This document shows, piece by piece, positions 40,308-55,331 of a stretch of 64,000 nucleotides of DNA. Below the pieces are notes generated by a model. It did not search any database and had not been told where the DNA came from. It was given only the letters and a program-made list of their open reading frames with translations. A program made the translations under genes and the position numbers. The stretch's first letter is position 1. The number at the start of each line of letters is the position of its first letter. The stretch comes from Pseudobacillus wudalianchiensis. GTDB taxonomy: Bacteria; Bacillota; Bacilli; Bacillales; Domibacillaceae. The stretch spans positions 124,001 through 188,000 of the forward strand of contig NZ_MAYT01000012.1 of the NCBI RefSeq assembly GCF_001685015.1, read 5' to 3'.

Positions 40308-40697
40308 ATGGGGGAACTCCAGCACTCACTTTCCAGACATCGAAAGTACATATTATATTTGCTCGCCATCTTTGTTTTCTGCTGGGGAATTACGCCTTAT
40401 AAGGCAATTTTCGGCGGCCTCATTCTTGGGACAGCATTTAGCCTGTTCAACCACTGGTTAATGTTGAAGCGGATGCACCGTTTCAACACCGCACTAGAGC
40501 GCGGCAATAAAGTTCAATCGCTAGGCACGATGTCGAGAATGGCATCCGCTGGGGTTGCGGCTATCATTGCCCTTCGTTATCCGGACCATTTCAACATTAT
40601 CAGTACAGTTTTGGGATTAATGGCATCTTATATTGTCATTATGATAGATTTTTTTATTCACTTTTTAATAAACAGAAAAACCGGGGAAGAGAGGTGA
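40308..40697 (+). CDS. atpI: ATP synthase protein I
   Basis: A 129-residue membrane protein with four hydrophobic segments (about 13-30, 32-50, 70-90, 95-120). AtpI helps assemble the c-ring in several bacteria and is not part of the final enzyme. CGGAGGA lies before the ATG. It sits between atpZ and atpB, the usual place. Confidence 0.88.
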   Translation: MGELQHSLSRHRKYILYLLAIFVFCWGITPYKAIFGGLILGTAFSLFNHWLMLKRMHRFNTALERGNKVQSLGTMSRMASAGVAAIIALRYPDHFNIISTVLGLMASYIVIMIDFFIHFLINRKTGEER

Positions 40698-41429
<732 letters not shown>

Positions 41430-41452
41430 AATATACCCAGTTCATTTAATGA

Positions 41453-41722
<270 letters not shown>

Positions 41723-41725
41723 TTG

Positions 41726-41849
41726 TAGAAAAGCGAAGCCGACTGCTTTGGAGCGACAAGCATAAGACGGGCTGGCGAAGCGGCGCTTTTCAGCCGCACA
41801 GCCAGATCGGCTTATGACCTCGAGCCCCAAGGAGGCGCAGCTGGACAAG
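41726..41849 (+). repeat. Family 2 hairpin repeat between atpE and atpF
   Basis: One copy begins TAGAAAAGCG and ends GCAGCTGGACAA. The inner stem GCGGC/GCCGC replaces GTGGC/GCCAC of other copies with both arms changed, and CTGGC/GCCAG lengthens the stem. The core motifs GACAAGCATAAG and CTTATGACCTCGAG are intact. Confidence 0.92.
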
Positions 41850-41862
41850 AGTAAAATATTAA

Positions 41863-42524
<662 letters not shown>

Positions 42525-42525
<1 letters not shown>

Positions 42526-43064
42526 TGAGTGATTCCGTAGTGGCAAAACGCTATGCGCTGGCTCTCTTCGACATTGCCAAAGAACATCAACAGCTTCAAC
42601 AAATTGAGGAAGAGCTGCAAGTAGTAAAGGCCGTTTTTCAGGAAACGAAAGGATTACTTCCTTTACTTAAGTCTCCAAAGTTAACAATTGAAGAAAAGCA
42701 AGGGCTAGTTAAGACTGCTTTCTCAAATGCTTCAAGTTATGTAATTAACATTTTAATGCTTTTGATAGAACGTCACCGCGAGGAAGAGATTGTTGCGGTA
42801 GTTGATGCTTACGTAAGCTTGGCCAATGAAGAACAGGGCCTTGCTGAAGCAACAGTTGAATCTACTCGTTCTTTAACAGATGCAGAAATGAAGCAGATCT
42901 CGACTACATTTGCCAAGAAAGTCGGCAAGCAAGCATTGAAGATTACAAACATTGTAAATCCAGCATTGCTCGGCGGCTTAAAAGTACGCATCGGCAATCG
43001 TATTTTCGATGGCAGCCTACGCGGCAAACTAGATCGATTAGAAAAGCAATTAATAGCAAAATAA
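42525..43064 (+). CDS. atpH: ATP synthase subunit delta
   Basis: A 179-residue F1 subunit linking the stalk to the alpha/beta head. It begins MSDSVVAKRYALALFDIAKE and ends with GLKVRIGNRIFDGSLRGKLDRL, the family signature. The ATG at 42525 overlaps the atpF stop, so translation is coupled. A hairpin, AGCGGGAAC/GTTCCGCT, lies in the gap after the gene. Confidence 0.96.
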
Positions 43065-43132
43065 GAATGAAAGAAAAGCGGGAACATCTTCTTTATGCGT
43101 TCCGCTCGAATACAACTACTACAATTATATGA

Positions 43133-44653
<1,521 letters not shown>

Positions 44654-44737
44654 TTATCCAGATAGTAAAAAGCGGGAGTGGGTCAGACTGATCCTTCCCT
44701 CTTTCTAGGTAAATTTCTAACATAAAAAGGGTGGTGA

Positions 44738-45607
<870 letters not shown>

Positions 45608-45609
45608 TC

Positions 45610-45974
45610 TAGAAAAGCGGAAGGCGCTCGTTCAGTGCGATAGGGGGTTGGAGAGATTTCTGTTGGAGTCGTTCTTTGACTCCTGCAGAAATCTTGAAAC
45701 CACCGTACGCACTAGCGCCTGCAGCTAGGCAAGAAAAGCGAAAGGCGCTTGTCAGCACGATAGCGGATTGGAGCTCTCGACGAGAAGTCGTTTTTCAGAC
45801 TTCGACAGAGAGAGCGAAATCAGCGTACGTGCTAGCGCCTGCAGCTAGACAAAGAAAAGCAGAAGTGGCCCGATTAGCCCGATAGGAGGTTGGAGGGCTC
45901 GACAAGGAGTCGTTCTTTGACTCCGACGGAGAGACCGAAACCGCCGTACGGGCTGGCCGCTGCAGCTAGACAGC
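45610..45974 (+). repeat. Three family 1 hairpin repeats between atpG and atpD
   Basis: Head-to-tail copies begin at 45612, 45733 and 45854 (period 121 bp). They have three different stem sets on the same core: GTGCG/CGCAC, GCACG/CGTGC and AGCCCG/CGGGCT. All end in GCAGCTRGRCAA. The block fills almost the whole 426-bp gap. No gene is present; the open frame at 45676-45885 is repeat sequence. Confidence 0.93.
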
Positions 45975-46009
45975 CTTAAATATAATGATAGAACAACATG
46001 ATAGATTGA

Positions 46010-47452
<1,443 letters not shown>

Positions 47453-47471
47453 TAAGGGACCAGGGGGTTAA

Positions 47472-47882
<411 letters not shown>

Positions 47883-47889
47883 AAGAGAG

Positions 47890-47916
47890 AACCTTCCGGA
47901 AACGGGAGGTTTTTTC
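47890..47916 (+). terminator. Terminator of the atp operon
   Basis: AACCTTCC pairs with GGGAGGTT (one wobble) and TTTTTT follows. Confidence 0.88.
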
Positions 47917-47971
47917 ACTCAGTGATTCATGCATAGATTCTATCATTTTCGTAAACAGAGGAGGGATATTC

Positions 47972-48208
47972 ATGATGGCAAATTTTGGACAAGATGCATT
48001 GTTCAGTATTTTGTCACATCTTGTCTTTATCGGTTTATCTTTTTGGGCGCTGCAGGCTATTCGTTTAGATCAATTGTTAAAAGCTAACCGTATAGTCCAA
48101 GCACGCCTGTTATTCATACTGTTATCGATTGCGATCGGTTCAGCGGTCAGCAATTTCTTCCTTGATTACTTCATGTGGTCCCGCCAATTGCCGCTTTTAT
48201 TCCAATAA
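47972..48208 (+). CDS. ywzB: DUF1146 membrane protein YwzB
   Basis: A 78-residue protein of unknown function with two or more membrane helices (SILSHLVFIGLSFWALQAI and LLFILLSIAIGSAVSNFFL). It is conserved in this place in bacilli. GGAGGGA precedes tandem ATG codons (47972, 47975). Confidence 0.85.
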   Translation: MMANFGQDALFSILSHLVFIGLSFWALQAIRLDQLLKANRIVQARLLFILLSIAIGSAVSNFFLDYFMWSRQLPLLFQ

Positions 48209-48426
48209 AATTTTAAAATAGTTCTTCTTACATGCTTGTATTTTTTTCTATTTTGTATATTATTTCTTTAGGGAGATTTATATTTTCCTACTAAGGCTTT
48301 TGTATAAACACAAGTGAATATTTGAACAAGTTTACACTGTCGACAAAGCATGCAATTTGTCGTATTTTTCCCTGTTTATCTTTCCCCAGCCGGGTCACAC
48401 TGGTGATAAGGGAGAGGATGATATCA

Positions 48427-49146
48427 ATGAATCTATTAAAAAATAGATATTATATGCTGTTAGGCTGTTTCATTGTATTATTGATGGGGAATAACACAAG
48501 TGCAGGTGGTGAAAGTGGTTCATTGCTGCTTTTAACGGATAGTGTGAAAAGTGTGGGGGGATCAATCGAGGAATGGACCTTACATACTCGCGAACGCTTA
48601 GAAGAAGAGCCGAACGAGGCAATGCATAGACTCCAGTCGGTTTTAACTGAATGGCAGGTTACATCTTCTAGTACGGTGAATGACAAGGGATATACTCTTG
48701 AATACGTACAAGGAACGGTTCACCAGAGGATACAAATTGTTTCTTCTGACACAGCCGGCGGTGTTGCCTATGTGCTTTACTCTGTGACGGCAACGGATGA
48801 AGAGGAAATTCGGAACTTCCTAGCGAAAGAGTTTCAATCTACATATTCACGAATTTTCCATAGAAAGCCACAGGTTTTTACTTGTATTAAAGGGAAGTTT
48901 GATGATAAACTTGAAGAAGTTTTGTCAAATCAACTTCATAAATTACTATCAAGCTGGAAAGCTGAAAAAAAAGAAGCGATTTCTGAAAAAAATTTCTATT
49001 CCTTATCTATTTATTCGGAGCGTTTTAGGAGCCATCTTCCGCTTTTGGAGGATGAAATGAATGTACAAGTTGGACTAAGAAAAAAACAGAGAGGCCCAGA
49101 GACAAATTTTGTTATAGGCACGCCTCTCATTACGATTGAATATTAA
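48427..49146 (+). CDS. ywmB: YwmB family protein (DUF1779)
   Basis: A 239-residue protein with an N-terminal hydrophobic segment ([14 protein letters not shown]) that looks like a signal or anchor. The rest is likely outside the membrane. The family has a TATA-binding-protein-like fold and unknown function; it sits beside murAA in Bacillus. The ATG at 48427 is chosen from GGGAGAGG spacing; the upstream in-frame start at 48322 has none. ywzB and murAA flank it. Confidence 0.85.
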   Translation: MNLLKNRYYMLLGCFIVLLMGNNTSAGGESGSLLLLTDSVKSVGGSIEEWTLHTRERLEEEPNEAMHRLQSVLTEWQVTSSSTVNDKGYTLEYVQGTVHQRIQIVSSDTAGGVAYVLYSVTATDEEEIRNFLAKEFQSTYSRIFHRKPQVFTCIKGKFDDKLEEVLSNQLHKLLSSWKAEKKEAISEKNFYSLSIYSERFRSHLPLLEDEMNVQVGLRKKQRGPETNFVIGTPLITIEY

Positions 49147-49175
49147 TATATAAATTGGACGCGGAGGGGAAAAGT

Positions 49176-50489
49176 TTGGAAAAAATTATCGTCCGCGGCG
49201 GTCATAAACTAAGCGGAACTGTAAAAGTAGAAGGCGCGAAAAATTCAGTTCTGCCAGTCATCGCCGCTACATTATTAGCTAGTAAAGGAAAGAGTGTAAT
49301 TCGGGATGTACCGACGCTCTCTGATGTATATACAATAAATGAAGTACTTCGCCATTTGAACTGCCAAGTGAAGTTTGAAAATAATACAGTAACTGTCGAC
49401 GCATCCGAAGAGTTGTTCGTTGAGGCGCCATTTGAGTATGTACGTAAAATGCGGGCGTCTGTTCTTGTTATGGGTTCATTGCTTGCACGTACAGGAAAAG
49501 CAAGAGTAGCACTGCCAGGAGGATGTGCAATCGGTTCACGCCCAATCGACCAGCACTTAAAAGGATTCGAAGCAATGGGTGCTGTTGTACGGGTAGAAAA
49601 TGGTTTTATTGAAGCAGAAGTAACAAAGCGCTTAAAGGGAGCTAAAATTTACCTTGATTTCCCAAGTGTAGGCGCGACTGAAAATATTATGATGGCCGCT
49701 GCTTTAGCTGAGGGTACGACGGTACTCGAAAATTCGGCAAAAGAACCGGAAATCGTTGATCTTGCTAATTTAATTAACGCAATGGGCGGCAAAGTAGTTG
49801 GAGCTGGTACGGAAACTATTCGGATCGAAGGAGTAGAAGAGCTTCACGGAGCGGATCATACGATTATCCCCGACCGCATCGAAGCGGGTACCTTTATGGT
49901 AGCTGCGGCTATTACGGGCGGTGACGTATTCGTTCAAGGAGCAGTTCCTGAGCATATGTCTTCTCTGATTGCCAAGTTGAAGGAAATGGGCGTACAAATC
50001 ACAGAAGAAGATAATGGCGTACGTGTTGTTGGACCAGAAAAGCTAAAGGCTGTTGACATTAAAACAATGCCTCATCCTGGATTCCCAACAGATATGCAGT
50101 CACAAATGATGGCTCTTTTGTTAAAAGCAGAAGGCACAAGCATGATTACGGAAACTGTATTTGAAAATCGTTTCATGCATGTTGAAGAGTTCCGCCGTAT
50201 GAACGTCAACATTAAAATTGAAGGCCGCTCTGTGATCATGAACGGACCGGCCGATATTCAAGGCGCTGAAGTAGCAGCAACCGACTTACGTGCAGCGGCT
50301 GCTTTAATCCTTGCTGGTTTAGTCGGAGAGGGCTATACACGTGTAACAGAATTAAAGCACCTTGATCGCGGCTACGTGAACTTTCATGGAAAACTAGCGT
50401 CCCTTGGCGCAGATATTATCCGTGTGAAAGAGGAAGCCGAAGTATCAGAAGCTTCTTCCGAAAAAATGATTACAGATATTAATGCTTAA
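49176..50489 (+). CDS. murAA: UDP-N-acetylglucosamine 1-carboxyvinyltransferase, main copy (MurAA)
   Basis: A 437-residue MurA with catalytic Cys in [16 protein letters not shown], plus [11 protein letters not shown] and [11 protein letters not shown]. It is the main, essential copy in B. subtilis. The TTG at 49176 (LEKIIVRGG) has GGAGGGG 6 bp upstream; a TTG at 49155 lacks a site. About 28 kb upstream lies the paralogue murAB. The C-terminal tail [13 protein letters not shown] is probably disordered; the B. subtilis protein is controlled by ClpCP proteolysis. Confidence 0.95.
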   Translation: MEKIIVRGGHKLSGTVKVEGAKNSVLPVIAATLLASKGKSVIRDVPTLSDVYTINEVLRHLNCQVKFENNTVTVDASEELFVEAPFEYVRKMRASVLVMGSLLARTGKARVALPGGCAIGSRPIDQHLKGFEAMGAVVRVENGFIEAEVTKRLKGAKIYLDFPSVGATENIMMAAALAEGTTVLENSAKEPEIVDLANLINAMGGKVVGAGTETIRIEGVEELHGADHTIIPDRIEAGTFMVAAAITGGDVFVQGAVPEHMSSLIAKLKEMGVQITEEDNGVRVVGPEKLKAVDIKTMPHPGFPTDMQSQMMALLLKAEGTSMITETVFENRFMHVEEFRRMNVNIKIEGRSVIMNGPADIQGAEVAATDLRAAAALILAGLVGEGYTRVTELKHLDRGYVNFHGKLASLGADIIRVKEEAEVSEASSEKMITDINA

Positions 50490-50492
50490 TAT

Positions 50493-50532
50493 AAAAAAGC
50501 TGTTCTGCTACGAAGCGGAACAGCTTTTTTAT
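50493..50532 (+). terminator. Terminator after murAA
   Basis: AAAAAAGCTGTTC pairs with GAACAGCTTTTTT (with GCT/AGC inside). Confidence 0.92.
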
Positions 50533-50685
50533 TGTTAACGTAAAGAAAAGCGTTAGAATGATAAACAACGGGGCGTGAGCGTGAAGAAATCCACTGGGAC
50601 GATGAACAAGGGGCTATAAACGTGCATAGCCATCCAATATCGTCAACAAGTCAGCCAGCTTAAAATGCGGCTATTTTAAAAAAAG

Positions 50686-50714
50686 TCATATCCTTATAAA
50701 GTGGGCCATATTGT
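50686..50714 (+). promoter_or_regulatory. Possible sigma-E promoter of spoIID
   Basis: -35 TCATATC (50686-50692) and -10 CATATTGT (50707-50714), 14-bp spacer, resemble the sigma-E consensus KMATATT / CATACAMT with several mismatches. spoIID is sigma-E dependent in B. subtilis, which supports the call. Confidence 0.5.
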
Positions 50715-50767
50715 TAAATGTGGGCAGTAATTTTAGGCTCAATCTATTAAATGGAGGCCTCTTTTGG

Positions 50768-51778
50768 ATGAAAAAACGACATACTATTTCTGCTCTACTT
50801 GCTGGACTCATCGCAGTTGCCATTATTATTCCTTCACTGCTCGTTAGCTTATTTTCATCAGAAGAAGAGGAAGGGACATTAAAGACCCAAAAAAACGTAC
50901 CTGATTCTGCTGTGCAGGAGCCTGCTGTAGAAGTAGCTGTTTTCCGCTCTGCGACGAAGCAGACAGAAACGTTTCCGCTTGAAGAGTATGTAGCTGGGGT
51001 CGTAGCGGCGGAAATGCCGGCTGAATTTGAAAAGGAAGCATTAAAAGCTCAAGCTTTAACAGCCAGAACATTCATTGTGAAGCAATTGATCAGCGGCAGT
51101 AAAGTAAATGGCCAAGCTAACGTTACTGACACGGTCAACCACCAAGTTTTTAAAACAAAGGAAGAATTGAAGAAAATTTGGGGCAGCGATTTTAAATGGA
51201 AATCGCAAAAAATTGATGAAGCCGTACAGGAAACAGCTGGGCAAATCATCACATATGACGGCACCCCGATCACCGCTTCCTTTTTCTCAACGAGCAATGG
51301 ATACACAGAGAATTCAGAGGAGTATTGGAACGAGGCGCTTCCTTATTTAAAGAGTGTGACAAGCCCTTGGGATGAGTCTTCTCCTAAATATAGTTCTAAA
51401 AAAATTATGCCCCTCACTGAGTTTGAGAGAAAGCTTGGGATATCTGTGAAAGGGAAGGCAGAAGCGGGCACCATTACAGCACGAACAGCAGGCAAGCGCA
51501 TTGCTTCCGTAAAAATTGGCGGAAAAGAGTTTTCGGGAAGGGAAGTACGGGAAAAACTAGGTCTCGCCTCGTCTGATTTCAACTGGGTACTCAAATCCGG
51601 CAACGTCATTATTACGACAAAAGGCTACGGCCACGGGGTTGGAATGAGCCAATACGGAGCTAACGGCATGGCTAAGGAAGGAAAGACGCATCAACAAATC
51701 ATCGCTCATTATTATCAGCAGACGAAAATAGAGGAAGCTGAACACTTTTTGAAAGGCAGGGTGACAGCCAAAAAATAA
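50768..51778 (+). CDS. spoIID: Stage II sporulation protein D
   Basis: A 336-residue lytic transglycosylase of the engulfment DMP complex, anchored by an N-terminal helix (ALLAGLIAVAIIIPSLLVSLF). SpoIID domain motifs: LEEYVAGVVAAEMPAEFEKEA (about residue 80) and ALKAQALTARTF; also HGVGMSQYGANGMA near the C-terminus. The ATG at 50768 has ATGGAGG upstream; an in-frame ATG at 50711 has none. Its end overlaps a hairpin that ends the convergent VanZ gene. Confidence 0.95.
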   Translation: MKKRHTISALLAGLIAVAIIIPSLLVSLFSSEEEEGTLKTQKNVPDSAVQEPAVEVAVFRSATKQTETFPLEEYVAGVVAAEMPAEFEKEALKAQALTARTFIVKQLISGSKVNGQANVTDTVNHQVFKTKEELKKIWGSDFKWKSQKIDEAVQETAGQIITYDGTPITASFFSTSNGYTENSEEYWNEALPYLKSVTSPWDESSPKYSSKKIMPLTEFERKLGISVKGKAEAGTITARTAGKRIASVKIGGKEFSGREVREKLGLASSDFNWVLKSGNVIITTKGYGHGVGMSQYGANGMAKEGKTHQQIIAHYYQQTKIEEAEHFLKGRVTAKK

Positions 51779-51804
51779 CTCCTTGCCGTTTGCTGCAAGG
51801 AGTT
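51777..51804 (-). terminator. Terminator of the VanZ-like gene
   Basis: AACTCCTTG pairs with CAAGGAGTT. On the minus strand the stem is followed by TTATTTTTT, inside the end of spoIID. Confidence 0.75.
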
Positions 51805-52237
51805 AAGAGCTTGTCCAGTGGGTGAATTTATTCATGAGGCGGCTGATCAAACTGTTCGGCCGCTGAAAATAGGTAAATTGAACAATAAGAAAGCAAACGA
51901 GTACCCCTGTTATATCTTTAACCGCATCAATGACGGTAGCGGAACGAAATGGAACAAATGCCTGGTGAATCTCATCAATTAATCCGTAAAAACAGGCAAT
52001 TAGGGCGGCAGCCACATGGACAGCATTTGTAAAGCGGCCATGGGCTAGAAAAGCATTTACAATCAAACTATATAAAATGGCAAATTCAATTAAATGTAAA
52101 GATTCTTTAAAAAAGCGGTCTGCTTCGCTTTGAGGAAGTTCAATAATCACATTATCCGGCATACTGGACATAATCCATACTGCGATCATATAGAGGAACG
52201 GTGCAATGGTGGACAAGCCCTTTGCCAATTTTTTCAA
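51803..52237 (-). CDS. VanZ family membrane protein
   Basis: A 144-residue protein with about four membrane helices. The recognised VanZ signature is in YGLIDEIHQAFVPFRSATVIDAVKDITG, where Asp, Glu, His and Arg are conserved. VanZ proteins affect low-level glycopeptide tolerance or sort membrane lipids, but the role of small single-domain members is unknown. TTG start with AAGGTGGTG upstream on the minus strand. It interrupts the spoIID-spoIIQ pair. Confidence 0.82.
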   Translation of the reverse strand: MKKLAKGLSTIAPFLYMIAVWIMSSMPDNVIIELPQSEADRFFKESLHLIEFAILYSLIVNAFLAHGRFTNAVHVAAALIACFYGLIDEIHQAFVPFRSATVIDAVKDITGVLVCFLIVQFTYFQRPNSLISRLMNKFTHWTSS

Positions 52238-52363
52238 TCCTATACACCACCTTAAATAAAATAAGATTTAACCCATTCTAACATGATTTTCGACCTACTC
52301 ATTTTTTGTTTTGTGGCATATTTATAACGATTTTTCCAGAAACGAAAAATTTTCCAAATGGAG

Positions 52364-52392
52364 GTATAGATTCATTGGAAAGTGTTCACACT
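52364..52392 (+). promoter_or_regulatory. sigma-F promoter of spoIIQ
   Basis: -35 GTATA (52364-52368), 15-bp spacer and -10 GTTCACACT (52384-52392) match the sigma-F consensus GYATA / GGNNANANT at all but one fixed position. spoIIQ is a classical sigma-F gene. Confidence 0.65.
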
Positions 52393-52411
52393 GATTGCTG
52401 AGGTGATGAAC

Positions 52412-53260
52412 ATGAGAGAGGGAGAAAAGAAAAATACTTCTCAAAAAATGAAGAAAATCTTTAAAAATCGCTGGGTGTTCCCTGCTATTTACTTAATGAG
52501 TGCCGCTATTTTAATTTCAGGCATTATCTGGTACCAACTAGCAGGCCCGGAGAAAGAGCAAGTGAAAGGTCCAAAAGAAAGTGCAGTAGACAAAGGATTG
52601 TTTGATCAGCCAGCAGAAGAAGTTAACTCATCCGTAGAACAAATGGCGCTGCCTTTGAAGGATGAAGACAAAGCAGTGATCAAAACGAACTTTTACGATG
52701 AAAAGGCCTCTGAAAAACAACAAGAAGCAGCTCTCGTAGTCTATAATAATACGTACCATCCAAACACAGGAATTGATTATGCAGCAAAAGACGGCAAACC
52801 GTTTGATGTGACGGCCGCTTTAAGCGGCAAGGTAGTCAAGGTCCAAGAGAACGATGCTTTACTTGGCAACGTCATTGTCATTGAGCATGCGGATGGCTTT
52901 GTAACAAACTACCAATCAGTTAAAGATATTAAAGTAGCAGAAGGCGACCAAGTTTCTCAAGGAGACGTTATTGCTAAAGCCGGCAAAAGTCTTTTCAACG
53001 AAAAAGCAGGCACTCATCTTCACTTTGAAGTACGTAAAGATAACGTAGCGATTAATCCGCTTGAATGCTTTGATAAAACGGTAGCAGCGATTGAAGAATC
53101 GATTAAGCCGGTACAAGCAGAGGAATCAACAGATCAGGTGACAGAAGAGTCCACTGATAAAGCGAAAGAAGAGACGACTGAACAAACAGAAGAAAGTTCA
53201 CCTGATGAAGAGCAAGATAGCAGCACAATTGAAAATAAAGAGGATAACAGTAACTCATAA
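52412..53260 (+). CDS. spoIIQ: Stage II sporulation protein Q
   Basis: A 282-residue forespore membrane protein that forms a channel with SpoIIIAH across the intermembrane space. A membrane helix (WVFPAIYLMSAAILISGII) is followed by a LytM/M23 peptidase-like domain (about 110-230) and an acidic, Thr/Glu-rich tail. The HxH motif is intact (THLHFEVRK), unlike B. subtilis (KVHFE). However, the first zinc ligand His is Asn in NTGIDYA, so peptidase activity is unlikely. The ATG at 52412 (MREGEKK) has GAGGTGA upstream. A sigma-F promoter lies upstream. Confidence 0.94.
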   Translation: MREGEKKNTSQKMKKIFKNRWVFPAIYLMSAAILISGIIWYQLAGPEKEQVKGPKESAVDKGLFDQPAEEVNSSVEQMALPLKDEDKAVIKTNFYDEKASEKQQEAALVVYNNTYHPNTGIDYAAKDGKPFDVTAALSGKVVKVQENDALLGNVIVIEHADGFVTNYQSVKDIKVAEGDQVSQGDVIAKAGKSLFNEKAGTHLHFEVRKDNVAINPLECFDKTVAAIEESIKPVQAEESTDQVTEESTDKAKEETTEQTEESSPDEEQDSSTIENKEDNSNS

Positions 53261-53289
53261 TAGCCTGATCGTATATAAACTAGGTATTG

Positions 53290-53315
53290 GCAGCTCATCA
53301 TGGGCTGCTTTTTTG
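53290..53315 (+). terminator. Terminator after spoIIQ
   Basis: GCAGC pairs with GCTGC (loop TCATCATGG), followed by TTTTTT. Confidence 0.75.
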
Positions 53316-53397
53316 TGCACTTCTTTTGAGTGGAAAGCACCTTCTAATCGACTAGCATTTGAGAAACATTTCCCGTTTATTTATTTCCCAATCCTGT

Positions 53398-53426
53398 ACA
53401 TATTTTCCTCACCTCGCCAATATAGT
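53398..53426 (+). promoter_or_regulatory. Possible sigma-E promoter of spoIIID
   Basis: -35 ACATATT (53398-53404) and -10 AATATAGT (53419-53426), 14-bp spacer. The -35 fits the sigma-E consensus well, the -10 at five of eight positions. spoIIID is sigma-E dependent in B. subtilis. Confidence 0.4.
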
Positions 53427-53648
53427 AATAATAAAACCTGTATAAAGAAAAAGGGATGGTTTGAGGTGAGGAGTCGTTAGACGAACAAATACCTGATGAT
53501 AACAAGAGCAGTCTAGTTGCGGAAGAAAAGAAAGTGAGAGCTTTCTTTCCGTGTGCAGGCGCTGTTGCATGCGGATTTATATTATTTCATTCAAGCGAAA
53601 GCGAGTCTCATTTCACACGTCTCACATCCAATGAAGGAGGCGAGCGGT

Positions 53649-53930
53649 GTGCACGATTACATCAAAGAGAGGACGATCAGGATTGGCAAGTATATCGTGG
53701 AGACAAGGAAAACCGTGCGGGTGATTGCAAAAGAATTTGGCGTATCAAAAAGTACGGTTCATAAAGATCTGACGGAGCGGCTGCCGGAAGTGAATCCAGA
53801 TCTTGCCCAGCAGGTAAAAGAAATCCTCGATTATCATAAGTCTATTCGACATCTGCGTGGAGGGGAAGCGACGAAGAAAAAATATTCAGATGCTTTAAAG
53901 AAGGCAAGCGGTTCAGGGGCTGAAGTCTGA
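53649..53930 (+). CDS. spoIIID: Mother-cell transcription factor SpoIIID
   Basis: A 93-residue DNA-binding protein that activates or represses many sigma-E genes in the mother cell. The helix-turn-helix segment TVRVIAKEFGVSKSTVHKDL and RHLRGGEATKKKYS are nearly the same as B. subtilis. The GTG at 53649 (VHDYIKERT) is the true start, with GGAGG about 9 bp upstream; a longer frame back to 53553 is not coding. Confidence 0.95.
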   Translation: MHDYIKERTIRIGKYIVETRKTVRVIAKEFGVSKSTVHKDLTERLPEVNPDLAQQVKEILDYHKSIRHLRGGEATKKKYSDALKKASGSGAEV

Positions 53931-53951
53931 TTAATTTCAAAAATAAAAAGG

Positions 53952-53980
53952 AAATCTGCCTCATGGGGGCGGATTTTTTT
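53952..53980 (+). terminator. Terminator after spoIIID
   Basis: AATCTGCC pairs imperfectly with GGGCGGATT and is followed by TTTTTTT. Confidence 0.85.
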
Positions 53981-54136
53981 GTGTGTAAAGCAGGAAGAAA
54001 GTTTACAAATAATCCGGCTTTTTTATGTCAAATATGCTAAAATAAAAAATTGGGAACTCTTCCTGTTTCATACGTAAATAGATATAAAAAGATGGAAATA
54101 AATAAAAATACATACTAAAAAAGGGGGGCTGCTCTA

Positions 54137-55138
54137 ATGATTTCAAAAGACATTGGAATTGATTTGGGGACGGCAAATGTATTGATTCATGTGAAAGGTC
54201 AAGGAATTGTATTAAATGAACCATCTGTTGTAGCCATTGATAAAAACACAAATAAGGTTCTGGCAGTTGGTGAAGAGGCTCATCGTATGGTTGGGAGAAC
54301 GCCGGGGAACATCGTGGCTATCCGCCCGCTAAAAGATGGAGTGATCGCTGACTTTGATGTAACAGAGTCGATGTTAAAGCATTTTATGAACAAGCTGAAT
54401 TTGAAAGGCTTGCTGTCGAAGCCGCGTATCTTGATTTGCTGTCCGACTAACATTACAAGTGTTGAGCAAAAAGCTATCCGTGAAGCGGCAGAAAAAAGCG
54501 GTGGAAAAACAGTGTATTTAGAAGAAGAACCAAAAGTGGCAGCGATCGGCGCAGGCATGGATATTTTCGAGCCGAGCGGCAATATGGTCGTCGATATTGG
54601 CGGGGGAACAACAGATGTTGCTGTTCTTTCCATGGGTTCAATCGTTACGGCTGCTTCTATTAAAATGGCCGGCGATAATTTTAATAATGAGATTTTGAAT
54701 TACATTAAGAAAGAATATAAATTGCTGATCGGGGAGCGCACAGCGGAAGGTATTAAGATTACAATCGGCAGCGTGTACCCAGGAAGCAGAAACGAAGAAA
54801 TGGAAATTCGCGGACGTGACATGGTTTCCGGTCTTCCACGTCTGTTAACGGTAAACTCTGAAGAGATTGAAAGAGCACTGAGAGAATCGATTGCCGTTAT
54901 CGTGAAAGCAGCGAAAGATGTACTTGAGAAAACACCGCCTGAGTTATCAGCTGATATCATTGATCGCGGTGTAATCTTAACTGGAGGCGGCGCTTTGCTT
55001 CACGGCATTGATCAGCTATTGGCTGAAGAATTAAAGGTACCTGTATTCATTGCTGAAAATCCCATGGACAGCGTAGCAATAGGAACAGGTATTATGCTTG
55101 ACAACATTGATAAATTATCAAAAGCAAAGTTAGCATAA
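54137..55138 (+). CDS. mbl: MreB-like actin homologue Mbl
   Basis: A 333-residue bacterial actin that guides cell-wall elongation together with MreB and MreBH. Actin-fold motifs are GIDLGTANVL (phosphate 1), VVDIGGGTTDVAV (phosphate 2) and ILTGGGALLHG (adenosine). Length matches B. subtilis Mbl exactly. AAAGGGGGG lies before the ATG. The spoIIID-mbl-flhO order is standard. Confidence 0.97.
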   Translation: MISKDIGIDLGTANVLIHVKGQGIVLNEPSVVAIDKNTNKVLAVGEEAHRMVGRTPGNIVAIRPLKDGVIADFDVTESMLKHFMNKLNLKGLLSKPRILICCPTNITSVEQKAIREAAEKSGGKTVYLEEEPKVAAIGAGMDIFEPSGNMVVDIGGGTTDVAVLSMGSIVTAASIKMAGDNFNNEILNYIKKEYKLLIGERTAEGIKITIGSVYPGSRNEEMEIRGRDMVSGLPRLLTVNSEEIERALRESIAVIVKAAKDVLEKTPPELSADIIDRGVILTGGGALLHGIDQLLAEELKVPVFIAENPMDSVAIGTGIMLDNIDKLSKAKLA

Positions 55139-55168
55139 ACGAGATGAAGGGCTCATCTCGTTTTTTTT
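55139..55168 (+). terminator. Terminator after mbl
   Basis: ACGAGATGA pairs with TCATCTCGT and an eight-base T-run follows. Confidence 0.92.
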
Positions 55169-55198
55169 AAACTTTTGTTGAAATTAGCTTTCTTTTAT

Positions 55199-55225
55199 TA
55201 ACTTTTTCTAGTTTTTGGCCGATGA
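55199..55225 (+). promoter_or_regulatory. sigma-D-like promoter of flhO-flhP
   Basis: TAAC (55199-55202), 15-bp spacer, GCCGATGA (55218-55225) fits the sigma-D consensus TAAA-N15-GCCGATAT at three of four and six of eight positions. flhO and flhP are motility genes under sigma-D in B. subtilis. Confidence 0.65.
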
Positions 55226-55331
55226 AAAAGAGTGATATAATAAAAAACAGAAAATGAACATGTATAAAGCGATCCACAATTTCTGGAAGCTTAACAGCAA
55301 GAGAAGATCTTATTTTTAATGAGGTGGATAT

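Noticed and set aside
43072-43108. Further repeat copy between atpH and atpA
   Set aside because: GAAAAGCGGGAAC looks like the repeat left end, but only a simple 8-bp hairpin follows and no core motif or right end is present.
45676-45885. 69-codon open frame between atpG and atpD
   Set aside because: It is made of family 1 repeat DNA in the same orientation as other non-coding copies.
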